Shown piece by piece: positions 33,401 through 40,617 of a stretch of DNA of 59,488 bases. The stretch's first letter is position 1. Each line of letters begins with the position of its first letter. The stretch is from IMG/VR virus record IMGVR_UViG_3300020165_000023, positions 1-59,488 of that record. The stretch is one strand, 5' to 3'. The stretch comes from a virus. The notes beneath the pieces were generated by a model. That model did no database searches and was not told where the DNA came from. It saw nothing but the letters and a program-made list of their open reading frames with translations. Position numbers and translations under genes: made by a program.

Positions 33401-34948
33401 TCTGGTACAGATATGCATGATAGTGCTGCTGTACAAGGTCAGATTGATGCGTCTCTATCGAGCTTCACTTCATATGACTCTGATGCGGTTGATGCTCAGA
33501 TTGATTCTGCTGTTACCCAGTCATTTGTTCAAGCTTTCATTGATCAAACCTTTATTAATACGTTTGATACTCATGACTCAGCAGCTGTTCTTGGCCAGAT
33601 TAATGCAACTGTTAATGCCCTTGATACGCATGACTCTGATGCGGTGGCTGGCCAAATTAATGCAACTGTTACCCAGTCATTTGTTCAAGCTTTCATTGAT
33701 CAAACCTTTATTGACAGCTTTGACACACATGATAGTGCTGCTATCCAAGCAATGGTCGATGCAACTGTGTCAACAACCGATACTCATGACTCAGCAGCTG
33801 TTCTCGGCCAGATTAATGCAACTGTAAATCAAACATTCATTAATCAGTTTGATACTCATGACTCAGCTGCTATCCAAGCAATGATTAATGTTACCATTTC
33901 TGGTACAGATACACATGATTCTGCTGCTGTTCTTGGTCAGATTAATAGCACGGTTAATCAAACCTTTATTGATGCATTAGATACACATGACTCAGCTGCA
34001 GTCGCGGGTCAGATTAGTGACACGTTGAATGATACGGTAACGATCACCAAGCATTCTACCACTGATCCTGCACTTAAGCTTCAGACAACCGTTAGTACAT
34101 CTAATGCTGCTCCTATCATGGAGTTTGTACGTAATACCGATCAAGCAAACAACGGTGACTACCTAGGTCAGCTGAAGTTTATTGGTGAAGATAGCTCTGG
34201 TACTGCAGACGGTTCTGGTATTGTCTACGCTAAGATGACTGGTAAGATTGCAGACGCAACTGACGGTACAGAAGATGGCTTGCTTGAGTTTGCTGTAAAA
34301 AGCGGTGGTTCAAACCTGATTCTCGCACGTATGACCGGTAACGGCGGCGGTTCCTTTGATCTTGAAAACGGCACCGACCTGACACTTAGTGGTGGTGGTA
34401 ACATCACTGTTAATGGTAACACGGTTCTTACTTCCGCAACAGATACACATGATAGTGCAGCGGTTGTTGGTCAGATTGGTCTTGAGGTTACTAAAACGTT
34501 TGTTGATAACCTCAATGTTGATGCTGATACGGTTGACGGTCTTCATGCCAACCAGTTCTTGCGTTCTGATGCTGATGATACAACAACCGGTAACCTGACT
34601 GTTGAAGGTACATTAACCACATCTGATTTGATCACGTTTGCTGGTGATTCTGCAACGGTTATTAATCTGTCAACGGCTATTGTAGCTACTGCATCGGTTA
34701 ATTCTGTTCAGGCTATTGAAGCTACTGTTGTTTCTGTAAACGCTACCAGCGGAGAACGTCAAGTCTCCAAGGTGCTTCTTACACACGATACTACTGATAC
34801 CCATATGAATGAGTATGCTGTAGTAAACACTGGTTCAACTGACCAGTTTACAATGGATGCTGATATTAACTCAGGTAACTTCAGGCTTAAGTTAGATAAC
34901 ATCTCTGGTAACACATTGTTTGCCAAGTCGTCTGTGACATATCTGTAA
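30428..34948 (+). CDS. Giant tail fibre 1 with about 33 DTHDSAAV repeats
   Basis: This is a 1506-residue fibre protein. Residues 1-240 form an attachment region with a LDYTNFTNTPTIP word. The body is about 33 copies of an imperfect 19- or 24-residue unit built on DTHDSAAVxGQI. These are interrupted near nt 31740-32095 by a domain (GTLVILGNLQVEGETTTVNS, TTVSISDKNIVLADSA) also present in fibre 2, and by several LTNTPTIPAFGTDYVDSAAV blocks. The C-terminal 250 residues are non-repetitive (NAAPIMEFVRNTDQANNGDY, then ERQVSKVLLTHDTTDTHMNE) and end SSVTYL. It is probably the trimeric proximal or lateral fibre. Function is inferred from repeats, size and location; an intrinsic terminator follows at once. 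Confidence 0.72.
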   Translation: MSRRIVLSSGPILVKNIRSGIPTSLYTSLLSLKDVTGTPSAVNQYVTWDSDQNKFTFTASNVDTNAISLLVDSAVSTIVDSDYINNLLGETIDAATLNTQSGSYYLDYTNFTNTPTIPAAYGDADVTTLVDSAYVNARVDTVSAGTDSATVRTIADEQIALASIGDLADVNIVGAAAGKILKYDAGGFIIAADEAVGTGLDSDLTIALIDSAYVNARVDAVSAGTDSATVRTIADEQIALADTHDSATTLAQINATVNQSYIDALDTHDSAAVQDQIDATIASTDTHDSAAVQSQIDATIALTDTHDSAAVQGQIDATVNALDTHDSAAVQGQIDATVNALDTHDSAAVQGQINATINALDTHDSAAVLGQINATVNQTFINQFDTHDSAAVQGQIDTTVNALDTHDSAAVQAQINTTVNALDTHDSAAVQGQIDTTLATDVTIGGNLIVDGYIAGPTTMTIDPATIGTDSGTLVILGNLQVEGETTTVNSTTVSISDKNIVLADSATNAAQADDAGITINGANATIQYKSTGDKWEFNKPLFHGADRVLTTADDLHDSAAVQGQIDVTVNALDTHDSAATLAQINAVVNALDTHDSAAVVGQIGLEVTKTFVDALAIDYNTLTNTPTIPAFGTDYVDSGAVNLLIASSDTHDSAAVLGQINATINQSFIDALDTHDSSAVQGQIDVTVNALDTHDSAAVLGQISASSIGDLIDVDLTGISNLQVLKWDSANSKFIAAADATAGGGGTDADTLDGQDGTHYLDYNNFTNTPTIPAFGTDYVDSAAVNLLIAAADTHDSAAVLGQINATVNQSFIDAFDTHDSAAIQGMIDATLITADTHDSAAVVGQIGLEVTKTFVDALAIDYTTLTNTPTIPSFGNDYVDSAAVNLLIAAADTHDSAAVQGQIDVTVNALDTHDSAAVLGQINATVNQAFIDQFDTHDSAAIQTMIDASDTHDSAAVLAQINSTVNQSFINALDTHDSDAIQAMIDVTISGTDMHDSAAVQGQIDASLSSFTSYDSDAVDAQIDSAVTQSFVQAFIDQTFINTFDTHDSAAVLGQINATVNALDTHDSDAVAGQINATVTQSFVQAFIDQTFIDSFDTHDSAAIQAMVDATVSTTDTHDSAAVLGQINATVNQTFINQFDTHDSAAIQAMINVTISGTDTHDSAAVLGQINSTVNQTFIDALDTHDSAAVAGQISDTLNDTVTITKHSTTDPALKLQTTVSTSNAAPIMEFVRNTDQANNGDYLGQLKFIGEDSSGTADGSGIVYAKMTGKIADATDGTEDGLLEFAVKSGGSNLILARMTGNGGGSFDLENGTDLTLSGGGNITVNGNTVLTSATDTHDSAAVVGQIGLEVTKTFVDNLNVDADTVDGLHANQFLRSDADDTTTGNLTVEGTLTTSDLITFAGDSATVINLSTAIVATASVNSVQAIEATVVSVNATSGERQVSKVLLTHDTTDTHMNEYAVVNTGSTDQFTMDADINSGNFRLKLDNISGNTLFAKSSVTYL
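31151..34020 (+). repeat. Tandem 57/72-base coding repeats (DTHDSAAV) of fibre 1
   Basis: The unit is 57 bases (DTHDSAAVQGQIDATVNAL) or 72 bases (DTHDSAAVLGQINATVNQ plus a six-residue xFIDAL-type tail). About 32 of the 33 copies lie here, in mixed order, with two non-repeat interruptions. Synonymous codons vary freely (GATACTCATGAC, GACACGCATGAT, GATACACATGAT), so the amino-acid pattern rather than the DNA is kept. Short-read assemblies could mis-collapse this stretch. Confidence 0.85.
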
Positions 34949-34954
34949 TGATAT

Positions 34955-34981
34955 AAAGGGGGTTTACATGCCCCCTTTTTC
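34955..34981 (+). terminator. Intrinsic terminator after fibre 1
   Basis: AAAGGGGG pairs with CCCCCTTT around the loop TTTACATG, followed by T residues. It lies 7 bases after the fibre 1 stop. The loop holds the -35-like TTTACA of the next promoter element. Confidence 0.85.
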
Positions 34982-35019
34982 ATGTTATTAATATAGAGTC
35001 TCACCGACGAAGGGGGAGA
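34963..35019 (+). promoter_or_regulatory. Repeated promoter-leader element, copy 2
   Basis: TTTACA (34963-34968), 17 bases, then TATTAATATAGAGTCTCACC (34986-35005), identical in spacing and sequence to the copy at 14863, followed by GA, a G run and GAATAG. TCTC (34999-35002) and CC (35004-35005) can pair with GAGA (35016-35019) and GG (35013-35014), giving a hairpin leader. Confidence 0.6.
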
Positions 35020-35036
35020 ATAGGTAATCTACTTTG

Positions 35037-35044
35037 TATAAATA
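35037..35044 (+). promoter_or_regulatory. Late promoter for fibre 2
   Basis: Exact TATAAATA, 34 bases before the GTG start at 35079. Confidence 0.78.
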
Positions 35045-35078
35045 TATTTAAATGTATTTCAGACAGGGATAGTGAACT

Positions 35079-38000
35079 GTGGCTAATAACGATAAAAACT
35101 TTAAAGTCAAAAATGGTTTAGATGTAAAGGGCGGTGCAACGATCGATAACGATCTACTTGTATCTGGTACTCTTACAGCGCAGGTTAACACACCCACGCA
35201 AGATTCAGATGTAGTCAATAAAGCATATGTTGATGCTATTGATACACATGATTCCGCTGCTGTTGTTGGTCAAATCAATCTTGAAGTAGATGCTGACTTT
35301 GTTGAAGCTATTCGTCCCGCAGAAACTATCTTTGACTTGACCGGTAGCGGTAGTGGTAATTACACATTCTCTGGTGATGGTTTCCCTACTACAGCAAGTG
35401 ACCCTGTTCTTCACTTGACACGTGGTAAGACTTATAAGTTTGCAAACGTTTCTGGCTCACATCCTTTTGAGATTCGTGTATCTTCTGGTGGTTCAGCTTA
35501 TTCTGATGGTGTAACAAACAATGGTGGTTCTGGTACTGTACTCTTTACTGTACCGATGAATGCACCTGCTGAACTTGTTTACCAGTGTACTATTCATTCT
35601 TCGATGCTCGGTACTATTTACATTGACGATAAAGTCGGTGTTGATTCTGATCAAGTTAGTAACATTATTATTGCTGACGTTGATCAAACTTTCATTGATC
35701 AGTTTGATACTCATGACTCCGCTGCAGTTCAAGGCCAAATCGATGCAACTATTGCATTGTCTGACACACATGACTCTGCTGCTGTTGTTGGTCAGATTAA
35801 CCTTGAAGTAGATCAAACATTCATTAATCAGTTCGACACGCATGATTCTGCAGCTGTCTTGGGTCAGATTAACGCGACAGTTAACCAATCATTCATTGAT
35901 GCATTCGATACGCATGATAGTGCCGCAGTACAAGGTCAGATTGATACAACTATTGCTGCAACTGACACTCACGACTCTGCTGCGGTTCTCGGCCAAATCA
36001 ATGCGACAGTTAACCAATCATTCATTGATGCTCTTGATACTCACGATAGTGCAGCTGTTCTCGGACAAATTAATGCTTCTATTGCCGCAACCGATACACA
36101 TGACTCAGCTGCAGTAGTTAACCAGATTGAGCGTGAAGTTGACCTGGCATTCATTAATGCACTAGACGCTTCTGCAACTAATCTTGACTCTGATCTTATT
36201 CCAGGTTTGGTGCTTGGTACTGATGTAAACGGTAACTATGTCGCTGACGTAACTGGTACAACTAATCAAATTGAAGTAACACATACACAAGGCGAAGGTT
36301 CAACACCTGTAATTGGTCTGCCTAACAATGTAACGATTGACTCTGATCTTACTGTTAATGGTGTGATCAAAGGCCCAGCGACAATGATCATCGATCCAGC
36401 GCTTCATGGTGATAGCTCTGGTACTTTGGTTATTCTTGGTAACCTGCAGGTTGATGGTGTATCGACTGTTATTCAATCTAGCACAGTTTCGATTACCGAT
36501 AAGAATATTGTACTGGCTGATTCTGCAACAAATAATACTGAAGCAAACGGTGCAGGCATTACAGTTAATGGTGCAAACGCTTCTATCACGTATGTTGCAG
36601 CTGGTGACAAATGGGAACTAAACAAAGCACCTTACTACCTGAACGATCGCCTTCTTACTACCGCTGATGATACACATGACTCTGCTGCTGTTGTTGGCCA
36701 GATTAATGATGTAGTAAATGCTGCATACGTACAAGGTAAGATTGACCAAACGTTTATTAATACATTTGATACTCATGATTCTGCTGCAGTAGTAGGTCAA
36801 ATTGGTCTTGAAGTAGATCAAACCTTTATTGATCAGTTTGATACTCATGACAGTGCCGCGGTTCTTGGCCAAATTAATGCAACAGTTAATCAAACGTTTA
36901 TTGACGCATTGGATACTCACGATTCTGCTGCTGTCTTGGGTCAAATCAATGCTGTTATTGCTGTAACTGATACCCATGACAGTGCTGCGGTCCTCGGACA
37001 GATTAATGCAACCGTTAATCAAGCTTATATTGATGCATTAGATACACATGACTCTGCCGCTGTTCTCGGACAGATTAACGCTGTTATTGCTGTAACCGAC
37101 ACACATGACTCTGCCGCCGTACTTGGACAGATTAACGCTGTTGTTGATGCATTAGATACACATGACTCTGCCGCTGTTCTTGGTCAGATTAATGCAACCG
37201 TTAATCAAGCTTATATTGATGCATTAGATACACATGACTCTGCCGCTGTAGTCGGACAGATTGGTCTTGAGGTTACTAAGACATTTGTTGATGCGTTGAA
37301 TGTTGATGCTGATACACTCGATGGCCAAGATGGTACCCACTATCTTGATTACAATAACTTTACTAATACACCAACACTTCCAGCTCAGGTTATTAGCTAT
37401 GACTCTGCATCTGAACTTGCTGATTCTGCAGTTAATGCACGTACTGATCAAGACCTGTTTACCACGTCTGATGTTGAGTTCAATAAAGTAACATCTAACT
37501 TGGTTGGTTCTGTTCACTTTACTGCACAGAATGATGAAGGTACTGCACTGGCAATTGGTGATGTAGTTTACATTAAAGGTATTTCTGGTAATACACCAAC
37601 TGTTGCTAAAGCTGATGCAGATGATGCAGCAAAGATGCCAGCATTTGGTATTGTATCAAACGGTGCAAATGATGGTGCAAACGTAACAGTTACGACTTTT
37701 GGTGAAATTGCTAACATCGATACTTCTACCTTATCTCTTGGTGATACCCTTTATGTTTCCTCTGTTGCTGGTGCATTTACCGCAACTAAGCCAACTGGTC
37801 AAGGTTCACTTCTACAGAACGTCGGTCAGGTAACACGGGTACATGCTTCAACAGGTTCGATTAAAGTATTGGGTGCAGGTCGTACTGCTGCAACACCTAA
37901 CCTTGATCAAAACAATATCTTTATTGGTAATGCTTCAAATCAGTCAATCACTATGTCGATTGATTCTGCTGTTAGTTTAGTTGACACACATGACTCAGCA

Positions 38001-39401
38001 GCGGTTGTTGGCCAGATTGGTCTTGAGGTTACTAAGACGTTTATCGATGCATTAAATGTTGATGCTGATACTCTTGATAACCAAGATGGTACCCACTATC
38101 TTGATTATACTAACTTTACCAATACACCAACTATTCCCGCTTTTGGTACTGACTATGTTGATTCTGCTGCAGCGCGTGGTTTGGTATCTGGCAATAAAGG
38201 TCTGAGCTATAACTCGACTACCGGTGTGTTTGATATTGACTCGGCTAACATCTATGGCTTTACAATCGATTCTGCTCGTACTATTGACTTGATTGATTCT
38301 GCTTACATTCAGCCATTGGCACGTGCTGCAATTGTTGCTGGTACTAATATCACATATGATTCTGCAACTGGCGTAATTGCTTCGACAGCTAGCGGTGGTG
38401 CATATGACTCGGCTATGACCGGCGCACAGATTGATTCTGCTGCACTTTCTTATACTCTCGACTTTGTAACAACCAAAGGTAATACAACCACTAACGATAT
38501 TACGGTTGGTGCCCTTATTGCAGACTCAGCAACTTTTGATACTGATACATTGGTTGTTGATGCAACGAATAATCGTGTCGGTGTTGGTACTACATCGCCA
38601 ACTGCTAAGCTCGACGTAAATGGCGAAGTCTTTGTTTCTACTCTTACGCCTTCTACTGACTCTGCTCTGGCAACCAAGAAGTATGTTGATGACAATGCAG
38701 GCGGTGGTACATCATCTTCACATACCGTTGCTATTGGCTTGCTTAATGCTGGTCTTGATGTTGGTGATCCAATCTATTATGACTCAGACGCAACTAAATG
38801 GGTAGGTGCAGTAGATTCTGCTGCAGGTGTTGCATCTCATGTTGTTGTTGACAAAGGTGGTAGTGATTTCAAGATTGCACAAACTGGTGTGTTTACTCTT
38901 ACACCAAACCAGGGTCTTGATATCAACTCTTACTACTACTTGGGTAACACAGAAGGCGTATATACAACAACTCAGCCAACCAACGGTATTTACCAGTCGC
39001 TGTTCTATGCAGTAGACTCAAGTACCGTTGATGTAAATATTGCAGAAGCACAAGATATTAGCCCATCTAATCCAAACGAAACACGTATTACCACAATTAA
39101 TATTACGTCTACACCTTACACAATCCCAGTCAACTCGACTGGTAAGATGTTTGTTCTGGGTTCTGGTGCTGGTACACTGAATTTAAATGCAGCAAACTTC
39201 TTTACCGGTGATGTACTGACTCTGTATAATAACAGCGCTTCAACTCGTACCCTAACATTTGATACATATTCTGATGCTGTACGTATTCCAGGTAGTGCGA
39301 CAAACTACTCTGCTTCTAGCCTTACAGTTGAAGCTTATGGTATGGCTTCTGTTACAGCTATTACTGATAATGGTTTGATTATTACCGGTGGAGTTAGCTA
39401 A
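35079..39401 (+). CDS. Giant tail fibre 2 with cupredoxin-like domain and about 18 DTHDSAAV repeats
   Basis: This 1440-residue fibre has a GTG start (AGGGA 9 bases upstream). The N-terminus (VKNGLDVKGGATIDNDLLVS) is standard for marine phage fibres. Residues about 85-184 form a cupredoxin-like domain with His128 (SHPFEI) and Cys170/His173/Met176 (YQCTIHSSMLGTIYI). Some 18 DTHDSAAV units follow, with a domain shared with fibre 1 (GTLVILGNLQVDG, TDKNIVLADSA). Then come LDGQDGTHYLDYNNFTNTPT, a 'GDVVYIKGISGNTPTVAKAD' block, and VGVGTTSPTAKLDVNGEVFV, familiar from fibre tips. The last 100 residues (TIPVNSTGKMFVLGSG ... GDVLTLYNNSA ... NGLIITGGVS) are a cap shared with the proteins at 39613 and 41790. 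Likely a receptor-binding long fibre. Confidence 0.75.
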   Translation: MANNDKNFKVKNGLDVKGGATIDNDLLVSGTLTAQVNTPTQDSDVVNKAYVDAIDTHDSAAVVGQINLEVDADFVEAIRPAETIFDLTGSGSGNYTFSGDGFPTTASDPVLHLTRGKTYKFANVSGSHPFEIRVSSGGSAYSDGVTNNGGSGTVLFTVPMNAPAELVYQCTIHSSMLGTIYIDDKVGVDSDQVSNIIIADVDQTFIDQFDTHDSAAVQGQIDATIALSDTHDSAAVVGQINLEVDQTFINQFDTHDSAAVLGQINATVNQSFIDAFDTHDSAAVQGQIDTTIAATDTHDSAAVLGQINATVNQSFIDALDTHDSAAVLGQINASIAATDTHDSAAVVNQIEREVDLAFINALDASATNLDSDLIPGLVLGTDVNGNYVADVTGTTNQIEVTHTQGEGSTPVIGLPNNVTIDSDLTVNGVIKGPATMIIDPALHGDSSGTLVILGNLQVDGVSTVIQSSTVSITDKNIVLADSATNNTEANGAGITVNGANASITYVAAGDKWELNKAPYYLNDRLLTTADDTHDSAAVVGQINDVVNAAYVQGKIDQTFINTFDTHDSAAVVGQIGLEVDQTFIDQFDTHDSAAVLGQINATVNQTFIDALDTHDSAAVLGQINAVIAVTDTHDSAAVLGQINATVNQAYIDALDTHDSAAVLGQINAVIAVTDTHDSAAVLGQINAVVDALDTHDSAAVLGQINATVNQAYIDALDTHDSAAVVGQIGLEVTKTFVDALNVDADTLDGQDGTHYLDYNNFTNTPTLPAQVISYDSASELADSAVNARTDQDLFTTSDVEFNKVTSNLVGSVHFTAQNDEGTALAIGDVVYIKGISGNTPTVAKADADDAAKMPAFGIVSNGANDGANVTVTTFGEIANIDTSTLSLGDTLYVSSVAGAFTATKPTGQGSLLQNVGQVTRVHASTGSIKVLGAGRTAATPNLDQNNIFIGNASNQSITMSIDSAVSLVDTHDSAAVVGQIGLEVTKTFIDALNVDADTLDNQDGTHYLDYTNFTNTPTIPAFGTDYVDSAAARGLVSGNKGLSYNSTTGVFDIDSANIYGFTIDSARTIDLIDSAYIQPLARAAIVAGTNITYDSATGVIASTASGGAYDSAMTGAQIDSAALSYTLDFVTTKGNTTTNDITVGALIADSATFDTDTLVVDATNNRVGVGTTSPTAKLDVNGEVFVSTLTPSTDSALATKKYVDDNAGGGTSSSHTVAIGLLNAGLDVGDPIYYDSDATKWVGAVDSAAGVASHVVVDKGGSDFKIAQTGVFTLTPNQGLDINSYYYLGNTEGVYTTTQPTNGIYQSLFYAVDSSTVDVNIAEAQDISPSNPNETRITTINITSTPYTIPVNSTGKMFVLGSGAGTLNLNAANFFTGDVLTLYNNSASTRTLTFDTYSDAVRIPGSATNYSASSLTVEAYGMASVTAITDNGLIITGGVS
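35230..37320 (+). repeat. DTHDSAAV coding repeats of fibre 2
   Basis: About 17 of the 18 copies lie here, in two clusters (35695-36165 and 36665-37320) plus one copy at 35235 near the N-terminus. The last copy is near 37984. The units are the same as in fibre 1, with VVGQINLEVDQTFINQF and VLGQINAVIAVT variants. They are separated by the cupredoxin-like domain and the domain shared with fibre 1. Confidence 0.82.
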
Positions 39402-39415
39402 TACCTAAGTTAAAT

Positions 39416-39529
39416 ATGATGCAAATAGCTGGTACGCCTGGTAATGTCTCTTCTTCTGCTCTTACATATAGTAGTACAGTAGGCACACTTTTAACTGTTA
39501 CTGGTGACACTACACTCACATTTAACTGA
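39416..39529 (+). CDS. Tiny ORF, possible adhesin remnant
   Basis: A 37-residue frame (QIAGTPGNVSSSALTYSST, then a beta-like LLTVTGDTTLTFN) lies 14 bases after fibre 2. It has the Ser/Thr/Gly content of fibre ends but no strong ribosome site. In the two cassettes downstream a glycine-rich adhesin occupies the same position after a fibre-cap protein, so this may be what is left of a third. Coding status is uncertain. The rest of the 39402-39612 gap holds the third promoter-leader-like element and a late promoter. Confidence 0.3.
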   Translation: MMQIAGTPGNVSSSALTYSSTVGTLLTVTGDTTLTFN

Positions 39530-39570
39530 TACATCTTACTAACAAGCGGTCATCAATATAGAAGTGCACC
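39528..39570 (+). promoter_or_regulatory. Divergent third copy of the promoter-leader element
   Basis: GATACA (39528-39533), 17 bases, then CATCAATATAGAAGTGCACC (39551-39570). The spacing and the AATATAGA plus CACC words match the copies at 14863 and 34963, but both promoter hexamers are weaker. It lies just before a late promoter, as the others do. Confidence 0.4.
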
Positions 39571-39575
39571 AACGG

Positions 39576-39583
39576 TATAAATA
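39576..39583 (+). promoter_or_regulatory. Late promoter for fibre-tip/adhesin cassette 1
   Basis: Exact TATAAATA, 29 bases before ATG 39613. Confidence 0.78.
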
Positions 39584-39612
39584 GTAATAACTGTAAATAA
39601 ACGGAAAATAAC

Positions 39613-40617
39613 ATGGCACGTAAGAATTCAAATATTGTTTCATCTGCCGCTGTAATTACGGGTTTTACACAAAAGCCTACAATCAGCGGGGGCCAAACTG
39701 TACTCAGCGGTCTTCAACCAATCGACTTAACCCGTGTCGATGTTTATAAGAACGGTCTTCTTTTGTTGTCTACCGAAGATTATACGGTTAACTCAATTAC
39801 TCAGATTACAATGTCGGTTGCTTTGCAGGCAGATGATGATATTGTTATTCAGTCTATTGCACATGGTTATGTTAATACAACACCTTTGACAATTGACAAT
39901 ATTACTGTTGGTCAATATCCAACTGTACCAGCCGGTGGTACTCAGTTAACCTTGTCTCAGGCTATTAATATTGATTCTACTTTAGTATTTAAAAACGGTG
40001 TACTGCTCAAAGAAGCTAGTGATTATACTGTTGTAAATAATACGCGTATTGATACTATTGATCCAATGGATGCAAATGATGTAATTCATGTACGTAGCAC
40101 AATGGACACATCAACAACTGTTGCAACAACTATTACTGGTACAACTGCAGCTGCTCCTGGTCCTGCAGTCAATTCTGATCCAGATACAGGTTTATTCTTT
40201 AATGGTACAGCTAATACTTTGTCTGTCGCGGCTGGCGGTTCTGAAGTAGCAACCTTTACAGCCGATGGTATTCAAGACGCACAGGGTAATGTTCGTGCAT
40301 TACAAGTTACAACTGATGCAACTTCATCTGTAACTATTGCTTCTGGTTCAACGGGTAAATACTTTAGACTTACTGGCTCGACAGTCACTATTAATATTAA
40401 TGCAGGTAACTTTACCGCTGGTGATATTATTACATTGCATAATGCAACAGCGACTGATATGACTATTGACTTTGATGCTAACTTTACTGATACAGTTTAT
40501 ATTGCTGGTGATGGTACAGATAAGAATAATAGCACTATTACTCTTGCTGGTTATGGTCTTGCTACATGTATTGCATTTACTTCTGCTGGTATGATTGTTA
40601 ACGGGAATGTAAGCTAA
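39613..40617 (+). CDS. Tail fibre protein with shared cap domain (cassette 1)
   Basis: This is a 334-residue protein. The N-terminal half has two similar beta repeats, each with a 'V-KNG-LL---DYTV' word (VDVYKNGLLLLSTEDYTV and LVFKNGVLLKEASDYTV), typical of phage fibre shafts. A DPDTGLFFNGTANTLSVAAG segment follows; this 'D-TGLF' repeat is common before fibre tips. The last 100 residues (TIASGSTGKYFRLTGS, FTAGDIITLHNATATDMTID, YGLATCIAFTSAGMIVNGNV) match the cap of fibre 2. Its TAA overlaps the ATG of the glycine-rich gene, so the two are made together. Confidence 0.65.
   Translation: MARKNSNIVSSAAVITGFTQKPTISGGQTVLSGLQPIDLTRVDVYKNGLLLLSTEDYTVNSITQITMSVALQADDDIVIQSIAHGYVNTTPLTIDNITVGQYPTVPAGGTQLTLSQAINIDSTLVFKNGVLLKEASDYTVVNNTRIDTIDPMDANDVIHVRSTMDTSTTVATTITGTTAAAPGPAVNSDPDTGLFFNGTANTLSVAAGGSEVATFTADGIQDAQGNVRALQVTTDATSSVTIASGSTGKYFRLTGSTVTININAGNFTAGDIITLHNATATDMTIDFDANFTDTVYIAGDGTDKNNSTITLAGYGLATCIAFTSAGMIVNGNVS

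Noticed and set aside
31151-34020. CRISPR-like regular repeats
   Set aside because: The repeats are in frame, encode a conserved peptide, vary in codons and have no unique spacers of equal length.
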